Assembly: GCA_014859985.1 (NCBI GenBank)
Contig: JACZKN010000198.1
Span: 1-10,744, forward strand
Reading direction: 5' to 3'
Length of the DNA: 10,744 bases
DNA from: Candidatus Krumholzibacteriia bacterium
GTDB lineage: Bacteria; Krumholzibacteriota; Krumholzibacteriia; LZORAL124-64-63
Shown piece after piece: positions 6,308-10,744 of this stretch. Position numbers and translations under genes: made by a program. Position 1 is the first letter of the stretch. Each line of letters opens with the position of its first letter. The notes beneath the pieces are model-generated. The model did no database searches. It worked only from the letters and a program-made list of their open reading frames with translations, and had not been told where the DNA came from.

Positions 6308-8190
6308 ACCTCCACGGCACGCCCCTGTCCATCGTCATCTTCTCCCTGTTCGTGGCCCTGGTGCTGTGGCTGAGCTGGTTCTTCGCGCGCAAGGCGAAGT
6401 CGGCCTCCGGCTACTACGCCGCCGGCGGCCAGATCCACTGGGCGGTCAACGGGATCAGCTTCGCCGGCGACTACCTGTCGGCGGCTTCCTTCCTGGGCAT
6501 CTGCGGCATGATCGCGACCCTGGGCTACGACGGCTTCCTCTACTCCATCGGCTACCTGGCCGGCTGGGTGGTGGCCCTGTTCGTGGTCGCCGAGCCGATG
6601 AAGCGCATGGGCAAGTTCACGTTCACCGACGCGCTGGACGCGAAATTCGACCACCGGGGCATCAAGCTCGCCGCCGCCGTCTCCACCCTGGTGGTGTCGA
6701 TCTGCTACCTCATCCCGCAGATGAACGGCGCCGGCACGCTGGTCGAGCCGCTGCTGGGGCTGCCCCACTGGGCCGGCGTGATCCTCGTCGGGGCGATCGT
6801 GATCACGATCGTCGCCACCGCGGGCATGACCTCCACCACCTATGTCCAGTTCCTCAAGGGCGGGCTGCTGCTGGTCTTCTCGACCATCCTGGTGGTGATG
6901 GTGCTGGCGCGCGGCCTGGGCACCGCGCCGGCCAGCCTGCCGGGAGAGGACGGCCGGCCCCTGCTGGAGATCCCCGCGCAGGCCAGCGAGGCGTCCCTCG
7001 CCGCCGACGGCCATGTGTTGGCCCACACCGCCGGCGACCTGCTGCAGTTCCTGCGCGGCGAGGAGATCTCCTGGTGGAAGCGCGACGCCGACGGCGTCCT
7101 CTGGCAGGCCCAGTGGCGGGGCAAGGGTCTGGTCAACGGCGAGGCGGACGGCCTGCTGCGCCCGGTCGGCCGCCTGCGGCGGATAGGCGGCCTGGACGAG
7201 GCCGAGGCGGCGCGCGGGACTGGTCCGGTGGGCCCGGTGCGCTTCCTCGCGCTGCTGACCGATCCGGAGACGCGCATCGAGCAGTGGCACCAGCGGACGG
7301 TGTACGGCGCCGGGGGCGAGAAGTACTCGGTGCACTATCCGCATGCCGTCACCGGCACCGAGCAGATGAGGCCGGGCGTGAAGTTCAAGGTGGGCACCAC
7401 CCGGGAGAAGCTCAACTTCGTCTCGCTGATGATGGCGCTGTTCTTCGGCACGGCGGCCCTGCCGCACATCCTGATCCGCTACTACACCGTGCCGAGCCCG
7501 GCCTGCGCGCGCAAGTCGACCATCGTGGCCATCGCGGCCATCGGCTCATTCTACGTGCTGACCCTGTTCATGGGCCTGGGCGCGGCCATCAACGGCACGG
7601 TCAATCCGGCGGACAACAACATGTCGGCGCCGCTCTTGGCCCTGTCCTTCGGCGGCGTGCTCTTCGCGGTCATCTCGGCGATCGCCTTCGCGACGGTGCT
7701 GGGAACGGTCGCCGGGCTGATCGTCGCCGCCTCCGGGGCCGTGGCCCACGACCTCATGGACCGGTTCGGACGCATGGACCTGAGCGAGGCACGGAAGGTG
7801 CGCGCCGGCAAGATCGCCGCCTTCGGCGTGGGGATCGTGGCCATCGTCCTGGGCATCGTGTTCCGCGGGGTGAACGTGAGCTTCCTGGTGGGCTGGGCCT
7901 TCGCCGTGGCGGCCTCGGCCAACCTGCCGGCGATCGTCATGCTGCTGTTCTGGAAGGGAACCACGGCCCAGGGCATCGTCGCGTCCATCATCGTGGGCAT
8001 CGTGGCCGCGCTGGGCATCATCCTGACCGGCCCGGAGATGTTCGCCGGTCCCTACGGCCTGCGGGCCGAGGACGCCTGGCACCCGCTGGGGCAGCCGGGC
8101 ATCATCTCGATCCCCCTGAGCTTCCTGGCACTGGTTGCGGTGTCGCTGCTGACGCGGCGCCGGTCGGCGGCGCCGGTCGGCGGCGCCTGA
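6304..8190 (+). CDS. Sodium:solute symporter (SSS family), ActP-like cation/carboxylate symporter
   Basis: The 628-aa protein is a multi-helix SSS/LeuT-fold transporter. Recognisable segments are the first core helix (ISFAGDYLSAASF, 51-63), YLIPQMNGAG, TAALPHILIRYYTVP followed by ARKS (the ActP-type loop-helix), and SAIAFATVLGTVAGL (458-472) followed by SGAVAHDLMD, where the Na2-site helix lies in the family. Relative to E. coli ActP (549 aa) it carries an enlarged polar loop at about 207-370 (roughly 160 residues against about 40) containing tryptophan-rich WWKR and KYSVHYPH; I recall similar insertions in the VC_2705-type subfamily. Substrate is probably a short carboxylate such as acetate, judged from family and from the DUF485 partner. 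Start is fixed by the ATGA overlap. Transcription likely ends at the hairpin 8212-8241. Confidence 0.92.
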   Translation: MNLHGTPLSIVIFSLFVALVLWLSWFFARKAKSASGYYAAGGQIHWAVNGISFAGDYLSAASFLGICGMIATLGYDGFLYSIGYLAGWVVALFVVAEPMKRMGKFTFTDALDAKFDHRGIKLAAAVSTLVVSICYLIPQMNGAGTLVEPLLGLPHWAGVILVGAIVITIVATAGMTSTTYVQFLKGGLLLVFSTILVVMVLARGLGTAPASLPGEDGRPLLEIPAQASEASLAADGHVLAHTAGDLLQFLRGEEISWWKRDADGVLWQAQWRGKGLVNGEADGLLRPVGRLRRIGGLDEAEAARGTGPVGPVRFLALLTDPETRIEQWHQRTVYGAGGEKYSVHYPHAVTGTEQMRPGVKFKVGTTREKLNFVSLMMALFFGTAALPHILIRYYTVPSPACARKSTIVAIAAIGSFYVLTLFMGLGAAINGTVNPADNNMSAPLLALSFGGVLFAVISAIAFATVLGTVAGLIVAASGAVAHDLMDRFGRMDLSEARKVRAGKIAAFGVGIVAIVLGIVFRGVNVSFLVGWAFAVAASANLPAIVMLLFWKGTTAQGIVASIIVGIVAALGIILTGPEMFAGPYGLRAEDAWHPLGQPGIISIPLSFLALVAVSLLTRRRSAAPVGGA

Positions 8191-8211
8191 CCGCTCCGGC
8201 CTCCGGCAGCA

Positions 8212-8241
8212 CGAAGGGCGCCCCGCGGGGGGCGCCCTTCG
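8212..8241. terminator. Bidirectional terminator hairpin between symporter and cytochrome genes
   Basis: CGAAGGGCGCCCC (8212-8224) pairs perfectly with GGGGCGCCCTTCG (8229-8241): 13 bp closed by a 4-nt loop. It lies 21 bp after the symporter stop and 23 bp from the cytochrome stop, in the only gap between these convergent genes. There is no T-run on either side, so it may rely on stem strength or Rho, or act as a 3' end stabiliser. Confidence 0.8.
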
Positions 8242-8264
8242 CGTCGATCGCGGTGCGGCCCGGC

Positions 8265-9704
8265 CTACTTCTCGTACGCCTCGCTAAGTTCGAACCGCGA
8301 GATGCCGCGCATACTGTTGGGATCGCCGGCGTAGCCGAGGGCCGCCCAGTTCATGCGGCCGTCCTCGCCGTGGCAGTGGGCGCACTTCAGGGCCTGCTCC
8401 TTGGGCGCGACCATGTGGTTGAGCTTCCACCAGGCCTCGGTGGCGGCGAAGCCGTACTCGCCGCTGTACTGCTGGCCCACGCTCGCCATGCCCTGGCTGA
8501 TGGCGTCGTTCCAGTCGAAGGTGTTCCAGTAGCCCGTCTTGCCGAAGAGCTTGGGCACGGCGATGATCCTGCGCCCCACGTCGTAGGGCTGGACGGCCAG
8601 CATCACCTTGAAGGGGAAGATCTTCGACCGGGGGTCGACGCGGCTGCCCGAGGGCCAGTTCAGGCGGGTGACCTGGTCCGGGTTCATGGCGTCGCCCAGC
8701 AGGTACTGGCCGCTGACGCCGTCGTACCAGGCGTAGGACGGGACCACGTCCTTGCCCCACTTGAAGTCGCCCTTCTTCTTGTCGAAGACGGGCATGCCGT
8801 GCTCGTCCGGCGCGGTCTTCTTGTCCTGGCCCGCGGTCGACCAGTCCCACCACATCTTGGTGGGGGCGGAGCGCGCGAACTCGGGGATGTGGCAGGTCTG
8901 GCAGGCGATGGACTTGCCATGCCAGTTGAGGATGCGCTTGGCGTGCACGTCCTCCTCGTGGCACGAGGTGCACTCGAGGTGGTTGGTGCCGCCGGGAGAG
9001 GCGAACATGGCGTTGCCCCTGATGTCGTGGCTCTCGGTGGTGTGGCACTCCTGGCAGCTGAAGTTGCCGCCGTCGGTGCCCATGTGCACGTCCAGTTCCC
9101 GCGTGGGCCGCAGTAGGGCCAGTTCCATGTCGCCGTGCTTGACGTTGTTGCCGCCGCCGCCGGAGAAATGGCAGGCGCCGCAGTTGACGCGGGTGGGCGC
9201 GCCCACCGCGCGGGCGATGCTCGCCAGGTCGACGGGCTCCCAGATCTTGCCTTCCCACTCGGTGGGGGTGTAGACCGGGTGGCCGGCGCCGGTGGGGAAC
9301 TTGCGGTACTTGCCGGTCTGGTCGTGGCAGACCAGGCAGTCGACCTTGGTGGCGTCGGTGAAGTCGAAGCCGCCGTCGGTCCAGCCGTAGCCGGCGTGGC
9401 AGCTGGTGCAGCGCGGCCAGTTGGAGTCCACGGCGATGCAGAAGTTGTTCACCGCGTTCTTCTTGCCCAGGGGCACCTGGCCCTTGCCCAACACGTTCTG
9501 CATGGGCTGCCAGGTCCAGTGGCTGGTCTTCATGAAGTCGTGGGCCGCGTCCTCGTGGCAGTCCAGGCAGGCCGCGGTGACGGCGGGGCCGTCGGCGAAG
9601 GGACCGGTCAGGTCCTGGTGCTCGTCGATGGTCTTCATGGCCACCGCGGGCGCGGCGGCGACCACGATCAAGAGCAACGCCAGCATCGGCAGTGACTTGC
9701 GCAT
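8265..9704 (-). CDS. Octaheme c-type cytochrome, tetrathionate reductase (OTR) family
   Basis: The 479-aa preprotein has a Sec signal peptide (basic MRK, hydrophobic 6-19, cleavage after AVA at 20-22) and exactly eight CxxCH haem motifs, beginning at Cys46, 99, 123, 175, 217, 245, 268 and 441. The NNFCIAVDSNWPRCTSCHAGYGW region, motif spacing and length match the Shewanella octaheme tetrathionate reductase family. Characterised OTR is a soluble periplasmic enzyme reducing tetrathionate, nitrite and hydroxylamine in vitro, with a lysine-ligated active-site haem; K133 or K135 after the third motif are candidates here. No CxxCK motif occurs. The start at 9704 is chosen over an in-frame ATG at 9803 because GGAGG (9713-9717) lies 8 nt upstream and a proper signal peptide follows. 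It is monocistronic here, with no quinol dehydrogenase partner in the window. The physiological substrate is uncertain. Confidence 0.93.
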   Translation of the reverse strand: MRKSLPMLALLLIVVAAAPAVAMKTIDEHQDLTGPFADGPAVTAACLDCHEDAAHDFMKTSHWTWQPMQNVLGKGQVPLGKKNAVNNFCIAVDSNWPRCTSCHAGYGWTDGGFDFTDATKVDCLVCHDQTGKYRKFPTGAGHPVYTPTEWEGKIWEPVDLASIARAVGAPTRVNCGACHFSGGGGNNVKHGDMELALLRPTRELDVHMGTDGGNFSCQECHTTESHDIRGNAMFASPGGTNHLECTSCHEEDVHAKRILNWHGKSIACQTCHIPEFARSAPTKMWWDWSTAGQDKKTAPDEHGMPVFDKKKGDFKWGKDVVPSYAWYDGVSGQYLLGDAMNPDQVTRLNWPSGSRVDPRSKIFPFKVMLAVQPYDVGRRIIAVPKLFGKTGYWNTFDWNDAISQGMASVGQQYSGEYGFAATEAWWKLNHMVAPKEQALKCAHCHGEDGRMNWAALGYAGDPNSMRGISRFELSEAYEK

Positions 9705-9824
9705 GTCTTCAGCCTCCGGTCGGGTTGACGGCGGGTTGTCGTCGGGGACCGCCGCGGTCCCGGGCTGCCGCCCCCGATCCTTGGGCAGCCGGCTCCCCGT
9801 CACCCGTTAATTTGGATCCATCCA

Positions 9825-9852
9825 GTTAAACAATCAAGAATTATCGTGACAA
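9825..9852 (-). promoter_or_regulatory. Candidate promoter of the octaheme cytochrome gene
   Basis: Minus-strand TTGTCA (9852-9847, 5 of 6 of -35) and TTTAAC (9830-9825, 4 of 6 of -10) are 16 bp apart. The -35 lies inside the direct repeats at 9842-9862, as is usual for PhoB/OmpR-type activation. The leader would be about 115 nt, covering a GC-rich stretch with no recognised structure. Confidence 0.4.
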
Positions 9853-9862
9853 TATCGTGACA
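9842..9862. repeat. Tandem direct repeat with 11-bp period, Pho-box-like response-regulator site
   Basis: TATCGTGACA occurs at 9842-9851 and again at 9853-9862, one base apart. On the minus strand this reads TGTCACG-ATAT-TGTCACG, two 7-mers separated by 4 AT bases. That is the geometry of the PhoB box (CTGTCAT repeats, 11-bp period) and of OmpR-family sites generally. A third degenerate copy, TATCGGAC, follows at 9863-9870. It overlaps the candidate -35 of the cytochrome gene and also lies about 100 bp before the plus-strand gene. Confidence 0.5.
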
Positions 9863-9959
9863 TATCGGACGGGTGTGGTGGGGTATCGGCAGCGTCGGCC
9901 GGGATGCGGGATCAATGACCGCGGACCCGGGCCGATAATCCAGGCAGGAAGGGGCCGCC

Positions 9960-10337
9960 ATGCCGCTGGAATTCTGCGATCACCTGGGGGAGTACGGCGT
10001 GCAGTACGTGCGCGCGGAGGCATCGTACCGCGCCATGCTGGCCCAGTTCGACCGGGTGAGGGCCGGCGCCGCGGACGACGACTCCCTGGACCTGCTGGAG
10101 TGCCTGGTGCGGGATTGGCGCGACGAGGTGAAGCTCCTGCGCAAGCGCTTCGTGACCCTGGCCCGCGAAGGCCGGATCGCGGTCCCCGGAGGCGGCGCCG
10201 AGGATGCCGCGGACGGCCCGCGCTGCGCCGAGTGTGAGGCGGTGATTCCCCGCCTGGAATTCCGCGACTTCACCGTCGCCGAGGCCGGCGAGGCCACCTA
10301 CCGGGGCCAGGTCCTGCCCGTGACGGTCGGCGCCTGA
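9960..10337 (+). CDS. Conserved-looking hypothetical protein with CxxC motif
   Basis: I do not recognise this 125-aa protein. It is soluble, with no signal peptide or membrane helix. Residues about 1-70 look alpha-helical and charged (RDWRDEVKLLRKRFVTLAREG). They are followed by a Gly/Ala linker (76-86), a CAEC motif (Cys89, Cys92) and a short beta-rich tail ending at Ala125. The CxxC could bind metal with C6 or C48 or be redox-active, but only two cysteines are clustered. AGGAAGGGG (9946-9954) precedes the ATG by 5 nt, and codon third positions are strongly G/C, supporting the frame over an overlapping ORF starting at 9857. A GATAAT at 9934-9939 could be a -10 element. Its stop is one base from the convergent selenoprotein stop. 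Confidence 0.75.
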   Translation: MPLEFCDHLGEYGVQYVRAEASYRAMLAQFDRVRAGAADDDSLDLLECLVRDWRDEVKLLRKRFVTLAREGRIAVPGGGAEDAADGPRCAECEAVIPRLEFRDFTVAEAGEATYRGQVLPVTVGA

Positions 10338-10338
10338 A

Positions 10339-10548
10339 TCAGCGTTCCTGCCGGTCGGCCTTGCGCGATCCCTCTCCGCCGGAGAGGAGCGACCAGCCCA
10401 GCAGCGCCCCCAGCAGCACCATCAGGACCGGACTCGAGGTCAGGCTTCAGCCCCCGCCGCGGCAGGTGATCCACTTGTTCAGCAGGTAGCCCGCGCCCCC
10501 GCCCAGCACGGGGCCGGCGACGGTGCGGATCAGGGTGGCTCGGGTCAT
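10339..10548 (-). CDS. Putative selenoprotein: DUF6132-like two-helix membrane protein with in-frame UGA (Sec34)
   Basis: From an ATG at 10548 the frame reads 33 codons, meets TGA at 10449-10447, then stays open for 35 more codons to a TGA at 10341-10339. The first part is a glycine-rich helix (about 7-23, VAGPVLGGGAGYLL) followed by Cys29; the part after TGA is SLTSSP and a second hydrophobic helix (about 41-56, VLMVLLGALLGWSLL) with a basic tail. This matches, from memory, the DUF6132 pattern: glycine-rich helix, CxxGxC-[x]-I-T-S-N-P, second helix. TGA falls exactly where the second cysteine stands, giving CRGGG-Sec. A GGAG site (10558-10555) is 6 nt upstream of the ATG. A SECIS-like hairpin follows the UGA. 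Alternatives are a true 33-aa peptide, a nonsense pseudogene or a sequencing error; the kept downstream motif argues against the first. Confidence 0.75.
10408..10439 (-). promoter_or_regulatory. Candidate bacterial SECIS element downstream of the in-frame UGA
   Basis: In the minus-strand mRNA, numbering from the base after UGA, nt 8-17 pair with nt 27-39: C8-G39, C9-G38, U10-G37, C11-G36, G12-C34, A13-U32, G14-C31, U15-G30, C16-G28, C17-G27, with single-base bulges U35, G33 and U29. The apical loop (nt 18-26; plus positions 10429-10421) begins with GG. A G in the first two loop bases and 17 nt between UGA and loop agree with rules I recall for bacterial SECIS. The stem contains two wobble pairs, so it is plausible but not proven. 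Confidence 0.5.
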
Positions 10549-10592
10549 CGGTCGCTCCGGGAACGGGATGGACGGCGGGGCGGTTACCCGCC

Positions 10593-10621
10593 AGTATCCG
10601 TGCAGCCGGCCGCCCCCGCAA
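10593..10621 (-). promoter_or_regulatory. Weak candidate promoter of the selenoprotein gene
   Basis: Minus-strand TTGCGG (10621-10616, 3 of 6) and GATACT (10598-10593, 4 of 6) are separated by 17 bp and lie about 45 nt before the start codon. The -35 half overlaps the leader of the divergent gene at 10636. Confidence 0.25.
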
Positions 10622-10635
10622 CCGTGGGAGGGAAC

Positions 10636-10744
10636 GTGACCCGCCTCGTTCTGCTTCTGCTGCTCTGCCTGCCGCCTTTCGCCGCCTGCGCTGCCGATCC
10701 CGACGCGGCGGCGGTCGACCGCGCCCTGGCCGCCGTTGGCGGCC
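10636..10744 (+). CDS. Start of an exported protein or lipoprotein (3' end outside window)
   Basis: A GTG at 10636 preceded by GGGAGGG (10626-10632) opens a frame of at least 36 codons to the right edge. The N-terminus is a signal peptide: Thr-Arg, a leucine-rich core (LVLLLLLCLPPF, residues 4-15) and AACAAD. FAAC (15-18) is a weak lipobox, so cleavage either before Cys18 or after Ala20 is possible. The visible mature start, DPDAAAVDRALAAVGG, resembles the first helix of exported LolA-like or similar proteins, but too little is present to assign a family. It is divergent from the selenoprotein gene with an 87-bp gap. Confidence 0.65.
   Translation, partial: MTRLVLLLLLCLPPFAACAADPDAAAVDRALAAVGG

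Noticed and set aside
6366..9116. Very long plus-strand open frame overlapping the symporter and antisense to the cytochrome
   Set aside because: Arg/Gly/Pro/Ala-rich translation with no domain pattern. It spans two well-supported genes in other frames and is a product of high GC content.
9705..9803. 33-residue N-terminal extension of the octaheme cytochrome from the ATG at 9803
   Set aside because: It would bury the signal peptide, has no good ribosome site and no recognisable sequence, whereas 9704 has GGAGG at 8 nt.
9846..9885. Plus-strand promoter from GTGACA within the direct repeats
   Set aside because: GTGACA resembles a -35 but no -10-like hexamer lies 16-18 bp downstream of either copy.
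10447..10449. UGA read as tryptophan through a variant genetic code
   Set aside because: TGA is the natural stop of most other genes here (for example 2955-2957, 3712-3714, 6305-6307, 8188-8190) and TGG is used freely for Trp. The local family pattern calls for Cys.
10298..10621. 107-codon minus-strand open frame overlapping the selenoprotein gene
   Set aside because: Shadow frame rich in Arg/Pro, with no ribosome site or motif. The overlapping frame from 10548 has membrane helices and the DUF6132-like motif.

Overview
The window is very GC-rich, densely coding bacterial DNA from a Gram-negative respiratory bacterium. Signal peptides, a periplasmic octaheme cytochrome c, a Na+/carboxylate-type symporter and a probable UGA-encoded selenocysteine fit a Deltaproteobacteria-like or FCB-group (Krumholzibacteriota/Eisenbacteria-like) genome. 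The sequence alone does not fix the phylum. UGA is an ordinary stop codon for most genes here, so the standard code applies. No tRNA, rRNA, CRISPR array or insertion sequence was seen.

Layout, left to right. (1) 1-1402 (-): an exported, probably lipid-anchored beta-propeller protein with two Ca2+-binding DxDGDG loops, running off the left edge. (2) 1530-2957 (+): a beta-CASP metallo-beta-lactamase exonuclease of the YSH1/RMMBL type. It converges, with an 8-nt gap, on (3) 2966-3706 (-): a calcineurin-like metallophosphoesterase. (4) 3712-5775 (-): an unusual membrane sensor with a periplasmic Cache domain, a PAS domain and a cytoplasmic GlnD-like DUF294 nucleotidyltransferase; it sits 5 nt upstream of gene 3 in a two-gene operon. 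(5) An AT-rich divergent control region (5776-6010). (6) 6011-8190 (+): a translationally coupled pair, a DUF485/YjcH-like small membrane protein and an ActP-like Na+/solute symporter, closed by a strong bidirectional terminator hairpin. (7) 8265-9704 (-): an octaheme c-type cytochrome of the tetrathionate reductase (OTR) family. A Pho-box-like pair of 11-bp-spaced direct repeats lies upstream of it. (8) 9960-10337 (+): a 125-aa protein of unknown function with a CxxC motif. (9) 10339-10548 (-): a 69-codon two-helix membrane protein resembling DUF6132, in which an in-frame UGA replaces the second family cysteine and is followed by a hairpin fitting bacterial SECIS rules. (10) 10636-10744 (+): the start of an exported protein.

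Two themes stand out. Genes 4-6 look like one carboxylate uptake and sensing module, with a Cache-sensor nucleotidyltransferase divergent from its likely symporter partner. Genes 7-9 are a redox neighbourhood containing the most novel item, a tiny selenoprotein that standard gene callers would truncate at 33 residues or miss.
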